A DNA stretch of 20,174 nucleotides from Candidatus Dadabacteria bacterium UBA2774 (GTDB lineage Bacteria > Desulfobacterota_D > UBA1144 > Nemesobacterales > UBA2774), in the NCBI GenBank assembly GCA_002352485.1, contig DEIM01000114.1:21689-41862 (forward strand), given 5' to 3'. Every line of letters starts with the position of its first letter. Position 1 is the first letter of the stretch. The notes below the pieces were generated by a model. It searched no databases. It saw nothing but the letters and a program-made list of their open reading frames with translations, and had not been told where the DNA came from. Below are positions 6,986 through 13,783 of this stretch, piece by piece. Made by a program: the position numbers and the translations under genes.

Positions 6986-7500
6986 AACGCAATCTCCTTA
7001 CCAAGTACTCTTGAGGCAATATCCCGGGCTATATCATCCACATCTGATTTAACCTTATCCTTAATCTCTTGAGTGTCCGCCTCGAGCTTGCCCTTGGCGT
7101 CCTGTAAAAGCTCTGATGTTTCTTCCCTAGCCTTACTCAGAATCCCATCTGCCACATTCTGCCCTTCCTGCACAATTTTGTTACGCTCTTCTACCGCAAG
7201 CGATCTAGCCTCGACAAGCTTGGCGTCATATTCTTCTATGATATGAGCCACTTTCTCTTCGAGCTCCTTAGCCTCTTCTATAGCGCCGCGGGTGAGCTTA
7301 TCTCTTCGGTCCATAAGATTTAAGAAGGGTTTAAACACAAGCTTATTCAATATATAAATTGCTATAAGGAATAATACGATCTGTATAAAAACAGTTTTGT
7401 TTACGCTCAGCAAATCATCAGAGGCAAATGCGCTCGGTGCTGTTGCTGCGAATAACCCCAGTGCCGATAGTGCGAGTGAAAAAATTCTTTTATTTAGCAT
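6982..7500 (-). CDS. atpF': F1Fo ATP synthase subunit b' with N-terminal signal-peptide-like extension
   Basis: This is a second b-type stalk subunit, 172 residues from ATG 7500. AGGAG lies 10 bases upstream; an in-frame TTG at 7506 is too close to it. Residues 1-26 (MLNKRIFSLALSALG, then LFAATAPSAFA before SDD) look like a Sec signal peptide with an AFA cleavage site. A membrane segment follows at 37-55, then the typical FKPFLNLMDRRDK turn and a long coiled coil ending VDDIARDIASRVLGKEI. Cleavage would leave a normal N-out, single-span b subunit. Similar leader-bearing b subunits occur, as far as I recall, in some deltaproteobacteria. It lies 24 bases after the antiporter gene. Confidence 0.9.
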   Translation of the reverse strand: MLNKRIFSLALSALGLFAATAPSAFASDDLLSVNKTVFIQIVLFLIAIYILNKLVFKPFLNLMDRRDKLTRGAIEEAKELEEKVAHIIEEYDAKLVEARSLAVEERNKIVQEGQNVADGILSKAREETSELLQDAKGKLEADTQEIKDKVKSDVDDIARDIASRVLGKEIAL

Positions 7501-7524
7501 AATCAAATATCTCCTGTTAAATCC

Positions 7525-8802
7525 CTAAGCTGACTCCTCAGCCTCTTCGTCGCTCCCCGAAAAAGCTATCTTAAGAAGCGGCGGAGCGATAAACGTGGTC
7601 AGCATAACCATGACCGTTACAGCAGAAAAAAGCTCTGATGTAAATACACCGTAAGTAAGTCCGACCTGAGCAAATATAAGTCCGACCTCACCCCTCGGAA
7701 TCATTCCAATACCTATAGCTGTCTTATTAATACCTTTTTGAAACACGGTCCAACCGCTAACAAATTTACCCACTACAGCGACAATGAAAAGTATTAGAGC
7801 AATTAATAATATCGGAATATTCTCGCTTACGAAAGGGTTAAACACCCTAATATCTACAGCAGCGCCTACCATAACGAAAAATATCGGCGTAAATACGTCC
7901 GAAACTGGCTTAAGTCGCTCCTCTATAGGTTTAAACTGATTGGTGTTTGCAAGCACAAGACCCGCAGCAAAAGCTCCCACAATCGGGGCTAAGCCCACAA
8001 GCGCCGCCAGGTAAGAGAATATTAATGCAAAGGCAAGCGCAAATAAAAGCAGCACTCCCCGAACACGCATTTTGTCTATCAGATCGAAGAGCCTCTTAGA
8101 AGTAAGGTTTCCGATAATTATAGCTACAACCAAAAATCCAAACGCTTTAAGTATTATAAACCCAACGCCTGCAGCCGATATCGCCATCTCACCCGAGCCT
8201 GATTTTGAAGACTCTATAAGACCGCTCACCACACCCAATATGATAAGACCCAATATGTCGTCAATGACCGCGGCGCCCAAGATTATCTTAGCTTCCCCGC
8301 TCTGAAGACGGTTCATATCGGACAAAACCCTGGCCGTAATACCCACACTCGTCGCCGTAAGCGTGGCGCCTGCTGTTATCGCTATTAGTATATGTAGAGA
8401 GGGGTCTATACCACTCAGAAGACCGAATTTTTCAAAAGCTAAAATACTTCCAAAACCAAGAGCAAAAGGCACTACAACACCCACAATCGCAACAATCGTT
8501 GAAGTGAATCCGACCCTGATCAGGTCTTTAAGATCGGTCTCGAGACCGATTTCAAATAGGAGTATGGCTACCCCTACCTCGGCTAATATGTGGAATATTT
8601 CGTACCCTGACATACCAGAGACCGAAGGTACCACAGCCAGCACGCTTCCGCCCAGTATTATGCCCGCGACAAGCTCCCCCAATACAGAGGGTTGCTTGAT
8701 ACGCTCAGCCAGCTCACCGAATAATTTCGAGACTATGAGTATCAGTGCAAATGCGATAAAAAACTGCTCTACAGAATAATGACTTACTTCTTCCACACTC
8801 AT
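7525..8802 (-). CDS. CPA2-family monovalent cation/proton antiporter (NapA/Kef-like membrane domain)
   Basis: This is an inner-membrane antiporter of 425 residues with about 12-13 hydrophobic segments and no cytoplasmic regulatory (TrkA-N) domain. Family motifs are QPSVLGELVAGIILG (37-51), the unwound helix region ITAGATLTATSVGITARVL (142-160), GAAVIDDILGLI (176-187) with the paired aspartates Asp181-Asp182, and VVGKFVSG (343-350) with Lys346. The Asp-Asp pair plus this lysine is the pattern of electrogenic NapA-type Na+/H+ exchangers rather than KefB/KefC potassium channels. It heads the atp operon: its promoter is the only good one upstream, and atpF' starts 24 bases later. The ribosome-binding site is weak (GAGG 15 bases before ATG 8802). 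Specificity for Na+ or K+ cannot be read from the sequence. Confidence 0.9.
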   Translation of the reverse strand: MSVEEVSHYSVEQFFIAFALILIVSKLFGELAERIKQPSVLGELVAGIILGGSVLAVVPSVSGMSGYEIFHILAEVGVAILLFEIGLETDLKDLIRVGFTSTIVAIVGVVVPFALGFGSILAFEKFGLLSGIDPSLHILIAITAGATLTATSVGITARVLSDMNRLQSGEAKIILGAAVIDDILGLIILGVVSGLIESSKSGSGEMAISAAGVGFIILKAFGFLVVAIIIGNLTSKRLFDLIDKMRVRGVLLLFALAFALIFSYLAALVGLAPIVGAFAAGLVLANTNQFKPIEERLKPVSDVFTPIFFVMVGAAVDIRVFNPFVSENIPILLIALILFIVAVVGKFVSGWTVFQKGINKTAIGIGMIPRGEVGLIFAQVGLTYGVFTSELFSAVTVMVMLTTFIAPPLLKIAFSGSDEEAEESA

Positions 8803-8846
8803 TTTAAGGGTGTTTTACCTCAGGGTAGAAATTTAAAAATCGTAAG

Positions 8847-8875
8847 TATTTAACACGATATATCGGGAGTGTCAA
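8847..8875 (-). promoter_or_regulatory. strong predicted sigma70 promoter of the antiporter-atp operon
   Basis: On the minus strand, TTGACA (8875-8870) is followed by TTAAAT (8853-8848) at 16 bp or TAAATA (8852-8847) at 17 bp. The expected start is near 8840, a leader of about 38 bases. The spacer contains a perfect 10-bp palindrome, CGATATATCG (8856-8865), which could be a repressor site lying between the -10 and -35. Confidence 0.65.
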
Positions 8876-9003
8876 ACTTAGGCGCTATACACCAAGAGGC
8901 TAAAATGCTATATAGTTTTGCACCGCAATATTCTTGATTAATTCTGTGTCGAAATTTGTAAGCTATGTAATGCATTCAAAGCTTGCTGCGCAGATACCGG
9001 AAT

Positions 9004-9978
9004 CTATTTATTGGAAGAATCCACCCGGTTGTCTCCTGTCTTTAACCTTTCCCGCTCAATATCAAGCTCAGTATGCACTCCGATTGAGTGAAGAGAGTCG
9101 TTTGCTTCCTCAAGAGTCTTACAGCCACATACGCAAGAAGAAAGCTTGGATAATTTTTCATAAACCACTTCTGTCGAGAAGTAAAAAGTAACAGTAGAAG
9201 ACATTGAGAGTGAAATATTACGCCTGCCGCTTCTTATCGTAGTATCGACAAACTCGCCTTTAGCATATAAAACAGGCATACGGCTTGCTTCCGTAGGTAC
9301 GGTCGATATCATCTCCTCAAGCCTTTTGAGCGCATCTTGTGTGATACCCCAGCTTCCGAGAATACCCCCTTCCTTAGCAAGCACTTTCATCGATCGTTCA
9401 AGCTCACCATGAGTGAGCTCGCCGTCGCTTCCAAAGCCGAATAGCCCCATCATAGTTGTAATATCGCGGTTCACGTAATACAGCGCTGCAGTCATTAACG
9501 AATCGGCAAGAGGGCTCATCAGCCCCGGCTCATCACCCTGTGCCAGCACGTCCCCGCCCACGTCAATTCCTATCACAAGATCGGCATTAAGCTTGCGGCA
9601 AGCGTCCAAAATCCCCTCTGCCACCGCCTCAGGTCCGCTGTGAATCCCGATCAGAAGCGTTTCTTCTCCCGAGACCCGAGAGAATCCGCTCTCTGCATAA
9701 CTAACTCCCGTGCTTGTAACCGTTTGCGGGTTTGCGTACCAGACAACATCGTTTAATTTCCTTACGTTCTTAGTCTCTTCAAAAGTCCTCGGCCCGGGCA
9801 CAGGGTCGAAAACAGAGCGCTCCCACGATATACCCCCGTAAACACACTCTACTCCGAACATCCCGAGCAGGTCTCCGGTCGGGATCGTTCCCACAATATC
9901 CCCGCCGCCACCAATACCTATAAGAAGCGCCTTTTTAGAATTCTTTAATATTTCTCTGAGAGATTGGTTTTTGTGCAC
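9004..9978 (-). CDS. DUF1152 domain protein, function unknown
   Basis: I recognise this as the DUF1152 family, mostly known from archaea and scattered bacteria. From GTG 9978 it has 324 residues. GGAG lies 6 bases upstream, and the better promoter lies inside the longer reading frame that begins at 10056, so the longer start is unlikely. Glycine-rich motifs suggest a nucleotide-binding alpha/beta fold: ALLIGIGGGGDIVGTIPTGD (17-36), YGGISWERSVFDPVPGPR (47-64), and GIDVGGDVLAQGDEPGL (137-153) followed by MSPLADSLM. A CVCGC cluster at 282-286 near the C-terminus is notable. There is no signal peptide and no membrane segment, so it is probably cytosolic. Neighbours on the same strand (lipase before, antiporter-atp after) give no pathway clue, and each has its own promoter. 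No reaction can be assigned. Confidence 0.8.
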   Translation of the reverse strand: MHKNQSLREILKNSKKALLIGIGGGGDIVGTIPTGDLLGMFGVECVYGGISWERSVFDPVPGPRTFEETKNVRKLNDVVWYANPQTVTSTGVSYAESGFSRVSGEETLLIGIHSGPEAVAEGILDACRKLNADLVIGIDVGGDVLAQGDEPGLMSPLADSLMTAALYYVNRDITTMMGLFGFGSDGELTHGELERSMKVLAKEGGILGSWGITQDALKRLEEMISTVPTEASRMPVLYAKGEFVDTTIRSGRRNISLSMSSTVTFYFSTEVVYEKLSKLSSCVCGCKTLEEANDSLHSIGVHTELDIERERLKTGDNRVDSSNK

Positions 9979-10025
9979 AATTATCTCCAGTTTCTGAATT
10001 AATCCGGATTTAATACAGCAGTATA

Positions 10026-10053
10026 AATCTACAGGACAGCGCCCAAGTTTCAA
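10026..10053 (-). promoter_or_regulatory. possible sigma70 promoter of the DUF1152 gene
   Basis: Minus-strand TTGAAA (10053-10048), 16 bp, TAGATT (10031-10026). The start would fall near 10019, about 41 bases before GTG 9978 and downstream of the alternative ATG at 10056. Confidence 0.4.
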
Positions 10054-10138
10054 CATTCGTATAAGGAAGATGTATGGAAACGAGAGGGAATTTTGCAGCT
10101 AATGACTATACGTTACGAAAATGTCAGTTCCAGAAATA

Positions 10139-11557
10139 TCAATTCATAGGATGCTCGAGAAGGAGATAAAGTACGTTATCACTAAAAGCGGGGCTTTTTG
10201 TGAGTCCCAGGTGGTCATTGAAAAGGAACATCACATTTGACCACTTAACAGGAGACACCAAATGAAGCGCCCACTGTCCACCGACCCTCTCGTCCATAAG
10301 GGCGCTAGCGCGTGTCACTGTCCCGTCGCCCGGGGTGTAGTTTGTAATTGCAATCTCGCCTGTTTCAGAGACCGTAATGCCCGCCCCGGTCGGAATAGCG
10401 TCGCCCGCAATCAGATATATCCTTAAATTAGCTGGTGGAGCGGCAGGAACGTCCAGAGCCTCCTGAAACTGTATTCCGCGCTCTAGGGATTTCGTAAGAT
10501 GATCAAGAGCTATCGCGCGCCTCTCTGAAGCGTCAGGCACATCGGGCAGGAGCCACTGCAGCACTCGGTCCTGCTCGGGGTCCAGGAGACTCCACTCAAA
10601 AAGCTCCCAGGTAGCAGGGTCGGCCAGATTTACATTTGCCCTGTTTTGGTCTCTTACGGCATTATGTCTTGTCCTGGGCAGCTGCTGGTAAAGAGAGGGA
10701 AAAGTCCCGATTATAGCGGCCTCGTACTTGGGTAAAAACGGCCCGATATCACGCCCATTCACCAGGGTCTCAATAGAGCCTATGGCGCCTGCGCTCGGGG
10801 TGCCGATTATTATCGCCTTTTCAACGTACTCAGCCCCTACCCATGTAAGCTCGGGCAGAGAGCCGTCTGAAGGCAGGCCCTCTTCACCGTAGCGAAGATA
10901 ATACCTGGTAAGTAGCCCGCCCATTGAGTGCGCTACGATGTCGAATTTAACGTTATCTCTTTGTATACCCCGCTTCTTGTACTCTTCAAGTATGTAAGCC
11001 CTTTTCTCTCTTATAAACTCCCCGAGCCTCCTTGCGTTTTCTACGTTATCGAGCCTCCAGTCATAATCGAACTGAAAGCATGTAAAGTGGTCGTCCCCGT
11101 AATCGATTTGGTTCATACCATTAGATGCGAGCGACTCGTCCAGGTACCCGCCGGCTCCCAACGTGCTCAGGATATTCACATATGCGTTTAGCTCGATCGG
11201 AAGCCCGAACAGACTTACTTTAACTATATCCAGCGCACCGTCTGAATGTACGTTGTCCGTAAGCTCGCTGAGCGGCGCCCCTTTTTTCATCGGGATGGCT
11301 ATTAGCCTTGCACCTTCAGGGGTCTCGGGATTCGTAGTTCCTTTTTCAAACGCGCCCCACACAAGCTGCCCAGATTCACTATCCCTAAGTTTTGAGCCAA
11401 GAATGCCGGGTATCACGATTACAGGGTTACCCTCTATGTGAGAGCGCACAGCCGCCCTGTTGTAGAGGCCGCCGAGGTCCGGGGCTCCGTACTCGGCCTT
11501 ACCGCAGGCTGTAAGTAAAATTGCGGTCATCAATGCAAATATGTAATTTTTATTCAT
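10139..11557 (-). CDS. LCAT-like lipoprotein lipase/acyltransferase
   Basis: This is an alpha/beta-hydrolase of the lecithin:cholesterol acyltransferase family, 472 residues. The N-terminus is a lipoprotein signal peptide with lipobox LTAC and Cys18. Gly at +2 favours the outer membrane. Family landmarks are PVIVIPGILGSKL (45-57), FDYDWRL (163-169), and VAHSMGGLLTRYYLRYG (208-224) with nucleophile Ser211. The probable acid is Asp411 in GDGTV (410-414) and the histidine is His449 in NDHLG. The triad is therefore complete and in family order. The enzyme probably acts on lipid esters or phospholipids in the periplasm or envelope; the acceptor is unknown. ATG 11557 has GAGGGG 7 bases upstream. 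It is monocistronic with a divergent ZIP-like gene. Confidence 0.88.
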   Translation of the reverse strand: MNKNYIFALMTAILLTACGKAEYGAPDLGGLYNRAAVRSHIEGNPVIVIPGILGSKLRDSESGQLVWGAFEKGTTNPETPEGARLIAIPMKKGAPLSELTDNVHSDGALDIVKVSLFGLPIELNAYVNILSTLGAGGYLDESLASNGMNQIDYGDDHFTCFQFDYDWRLDNVENARRLGEFIREKRAYILEEYKKRGIQRDNVKFDIVAHSMGGLLTRYYLRYGEEGLPSDGSLPELTWVGAEYVEKAIIIGTPSAGAIGSIETLVNGRDIGPFLPKYEAAIIGTFPSLYQQLPRTRHNAVRDQNRANVNLADPATWELFEWSLLDPEQDRVLQWLLPDVPDASERRAIALDHLTKSLERGIQFQEALDVPAAPPANLRIYLIAGDAIPTGAGITVSETGEIAITNYTPGDGTVTRASALMDERVGGQWALHLVSPVKWSNVMFLFNDHLGLTKSPAFSDNVLYLLLEHPMN

Positions 11558-11594
11558 AAATATGCCCCTCTGTTAGTTACCACCTATAAATATA

Positions 11595-11623
11595 CATATA
11601 ATGAAAATGCACCCGGAAATCAA
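11595..11623 (-). promoter_or_regulatory. predicted promoter of the lipoprotein lipase gene
   Basis: Minus-strand TTGATT (11623-11618), 17 bp, TATATG (11600-11595), both 4/6 to consensus. The leader is about 30 bases to ATG 11557. In the same divergent gap a short palindrome TAACCGGTTA lies at 11689-11698, 31 bases before the ZIP-like gene; I see no convincing plus-strand promoter. Confidence 0.4.
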
Positions 11624-11728
11624 GCAGGCTCGAATAAAGCCGGATGTCTATTCGGAGCACCTGTCCGTGGAATTAGATACGTAAGGACTAACCGGTTAAG
11701 TTTTATTTAGATGAAAAGAGTCAATTAA

Positions 11729-12454
11729 ATGCTCACAACAATACTGACATATACGCTCATACCGGTAATTGCTACGATCATAGGGGGCACCATTGCTGCC
11801 TACAGATCTCCCGGTGAAAAAACCAGAATATCCGTCCAGCACTTCGCTGCGGGAGTGGTATTCGCAGCTGTAGGCGTAGAGCTTCTTCCCGAGCTCACCC
11901 AGAATTTCAACCTGCTGTCGCTGGTTATAGGTTTTTCTCTCGGTGTCGCGCTCATGCTCCTGGTCAGATTCGTTATGGACAAATTTGAGCAAAGTGACGC
12001 AGACGGCAATTCCCGCGGCTCTGGCGGACTAGTAGTAGCCTCAGGTGTGGACGTGTTTATTGACGGCCTTTTAATGGGAGTTAGTTTTGACGTGGGTATT
12101 AAAGAAGGAGTAATAATAACAATCGCCCTTACAATAGAGCTTTTGTTCCTGGCGATCTCAGTCGTGTCTTCACTCACAAAAAGCGGAAAGAGTACGAGGA
12201 CTATAATCGTAGTAACTATAATGCTGGCATTGCTGGTTCTCATAGGCGCCTCGCTCGGAGGCTTTTTCTTAGAAGGGCTAAGCGGCCAGAGCCTTGAGAT
12301 AGTAATAGCTTTCGCAACGGCCGCGCTGCTTTACTTAGTGACCGAAGAGCTTCTCGTCGAGGCCCATCAGGGCCGCGACAACGCATTTGCTACTACCATG
12401 TTCTTTGTCGGCTTCCTGATTATATTGGTGCTCGAAAACAGAGTCGGCAGGTAA
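11729..12454 (+). CDS. ZIP-like integral membrane protein with altered metal-site residues
   Basis: This 241-residue protein has about eight hydrophobic segments and is related to ZIP metal transporters. The segment QHFAAGVVFAAVGVELLPEL (37-56) matches the ZIP helix-2 pattern. In helix 4, where canonical ZIPs have HNxxDG, it has VDVFIDG (107-113), so the histidine becomes Asp108 while Asp112 is kept. In helix 5, where HEIPE is usual, it has TIELLF (135-140), keeping only Glu137. A Glu-rich TEELLVEAHQG (205-215) lies near the end. Transport of a divalent metal is possible but the binding site differs from the classical one. ATG 11729 directly follows an in-frame TAA (11726-11728), so the start cannot be further upstream. 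The ribosome-binding site is weak (AAGAG). It converges with the glycine-zipper gene after 13 bases. Confidence 0.75.
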   Translation: MLTTILTYTLIPVIATIIGGTIAAYRSPGEKTRISVQHFAAGVVFAAVGVELLPELTQNFNLLSLVIGFSLGVALMLLVRFVMDKFEQSDADGNSRGSGGLVVASGVDVFIDGLLMGVSFDVGIKEGVIITIALTIELLFLAISVVSSLTKSGKSTRTIIVVTIMLALLVLIGASLGGFFLEGLSGQSLEIVIAFATAALLYLVTEELLVEAHQGRDNAFATTMFFVGFLIILVLENRVGR

Positions 12455-12467
12455 ATCTTAATCTGAG

Positions 12468-12854
12468 TTAATTTAGCACCCTGTAACCCCTGCCGCGCAT
12501 ACAGTTCTTGTATATCTCGTCATAGCTCTTGTGGTTCTTGTATACGCTCATGCCGCCCCCTGCGACTCCGCCCACCACTGCCCCTATACCGAGCCCCTTA
12601 CCGACTCCGCCGCCGATTGCACCGAGTAAAGCACCCGTTCCAGCTCCGACGCCGGCGCCGATTGCTGTGTCCTTTGCGACGTTTCCTACTCCGCCCTTAT
12701 TGTCCTTAGCAAGGGCTTTACACTGCGCATTGTCACTGTAGTACTTGTCCTGATTCTTTATGCTCGATGGGTCGATCACCGGGTCTGCTTTAACGTAACT
12801 CATAGGAATAATTACAAACGCTAATATTGTGAACACATATATCATTTTATTCAT
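12468..12854 (-). CDS. exported glycine-zipper family protein
   Basis: This is a 128-residue protein from ATG 12854. A perfect AGGAGG (12867-12862) sits 7 bases upstream of that ATG but only one base from ATG 12860, so the inner start is chosen. Residues 1-23 form a signal peptide with cleavage likely after VKA. A mature region with Cys45 follows, then a glycine zipper at 64-101 with repeated GxxxG spacing (AIGAGVGAGTGALLGAIGGG and on), long enough to cross a membrane as a hairpin. The ending YDEIYKNCMRGRGYRVLN is the conserved tail of this family, with Cys118. Cys45 and Cys118 could pair. The zipper type is seen in outer-membrane and envelope proteins; the precise role is unknown. It lies 40 bases after the exported protein gene on the same strand, so the two probably form one transcript. 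Confidence 0.85.
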   Translation of the reverse strand: MNKMIYVFTILAFVIIPMSYVKADPVIDPSSIKNQDKYYSDNAQCKALAKDNKGGVGNVAKDTAIGAGVGAGTGALLGAIGGGVGKGLGIGAVVGGVAGGGMSVYKNHKSYDEIYKNCMRGRGYRVLN

Positions 12855-12894
12855 TTTCATACCTCCTAAGGCACATATTTTCTTTGACAGCAAG

Positions 12895-13563
12895 CTACTT
12901 ACTCACAAAGACTTCTGTGTAATCCCCGCCTATTGGCTCCCCTACTTTAAAGCCTTGATAAGGCTCGTACTCGCTGAGATTAAAGTCGCGCACGTTAAGC
13001 TCGCATACGGATTTATCGGTCTGTGAGTAGCATGAAAAAGAGATCATAGAGCCCGAGAGCTTTACTGAATCTCCGTCTATAAGAAGAGAAGGCGAAAGCG
13101 CGAAGTTATGAACGTCAAAACCGCCTTTTTCATTCGTACCTACCCTGTACACACCGCCGAATTCTACTCCGTAGGCAGCCTCAGGTTTCTCTTCGCCCGC
13201 TTCAAGAACGCTCATCCCGGTTATCTCTTCCTGAATAATGGCAACGCCGCCAATGTCGTTTACCCTGTCTAGAATATCGACGCTTATGGTAGATGTAACA
13301 TCATCGTTTACCATATAGGTAATCACTTTCTTAACGGGTATATCGAAATCACCGTCGCCGGTGTTTACGGCAGCGCCGTAGTGCCTCTCCTTCTTTACTA
13401 CTGTATCGCCCTGCTCGGTTACGTTCACGAGCGTTTTCCCGGCAAGAAGTGAATCATAGAGCTTCTTAAAATCCGCAACCCCCAGAGCTTCTCCGGCAGC
13501 TGCAATGCCTGCCGACATAAATATTATTGATATTACTAAAAGTAATACTGATACAGTTCTCAT
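12895..13563 (-). CDS. exported protein of unknown function
   Basis: I do not recognise the family. The product has 222 residues. Residues 1-23 are a Sec signal peptide (hydrophobic core VSVLLLVISIIFMSAG, cleavage after AAA). The mature part is beta-rich in appearance, acidic, without membrane segments, with two cysteines (178 and 187) spaced for a small disulfide loop. The segment KTLVNVTEQGDTVVKKERHYG (43-63) followed by alternating hydrophobic strands suggests a lipocalin-like or Sec-secreted barrel/sandwich, but this is only an impression. ATG 13563 has AGGAGG 5-6 bases upstream. It is the first gene of a two-gene unit with the glycine-zipper protein, and both are exported, hinting at a shared envelope role. 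Confidence 0.75.
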   Translation of the reverse strand: MRTVSVLLLVISIIFMSAGIAAAGEALGVADFKKLYDSLLAGKTLVNVTEQGDTVVKKERHYGAAVNTGDGDFDIPVKKVITYMVNDDVTSTISVDILDRVNDIGGVAIIQEEITGMSVLEAGEEKPEAAYGVEFGGVYRVGTNEKGGFDVHNFALSPSLLIDGDSVKLSGSMISFSCYSQTDKSVCELNVRDFNLSEYEPYQGFKVGEPIGGDYTEVFVSK

Positions 13564-13699
13564 CAGACCCTCCTTAAAAAGTGTTAAATACCATTCTACC
13601 TAAAATTGGGAAATAAAGCAGGGGGTAATGTCACCCTTCAACTCTTCGCTAAAGCCACGTCTAGGTGAGCGGGGTTGTTTTGGCACTTTATTGTAGAGG

Positions 13700-13729
13700 A
13701 TTGCCGTGGCCCCTTTGGAGCCTTGCAAT
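13700..13729. repeat. REP-like hairpin 1
   Basis: ATTGC (13700-13704) pairs with GCAAT (13725-13729), with an inner stem GGCCCC / GGAGCC (one mismatch) around a TTT loop. It is followed by TACA. The shape resembles widespread dispersed bacterial palindromes of the form ATTGC...GCAATGACA. A single window cannot show that it is repeated. Confidence 0.5.
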
Positions 13730-13747
13730 TACAACTTAAAAGATGAG

Positions 13748-13773
13748 ATTCCGGGTCGGGGCCCGGAATGACA
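13748..13773. repeat. REP-like hairpin 2
   Basis: Perfect 8-bp arms ATTCCGGG (13748-13755) and CCCGGAAT (13762-13769) flank a 6-base loop, TCGGGG, and are followed by GACA. It is 18 bases from hairpin 1, both ending in AATkACA-like sequence. It lies 10 bases past the acyl-CoA ligase stop, so the structure may also stabilise or end that transcript, though no T-run follows on the minus strand. Confidence 0.6.
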
Positions 13774-13783
13774 AGATATCAGT

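Noticed and set aside
8363..8779. 138-codon plus-strand frame inside the antiporter gene
   Set aside because: Antisense to a membrane protein; Ser/Thr/Pro/Ile-rich shadow of hydrophobic codons.
7525..8802. KefB/KefC glutathione-gated potassium efflux system
   Set aside because: No TrkA-N domain, an Asp-Asp pair rather than the Kef-type pair, and no ancillary kefF/kefG nearby.
9979..10056. Longer N-terminus of the DUF1152 protein from ATG 10056
   Set aside because: No ribosome-binding site, a Cys-rich atypical extension, and a likely promoter inside it. GTG 9978 has a good site.
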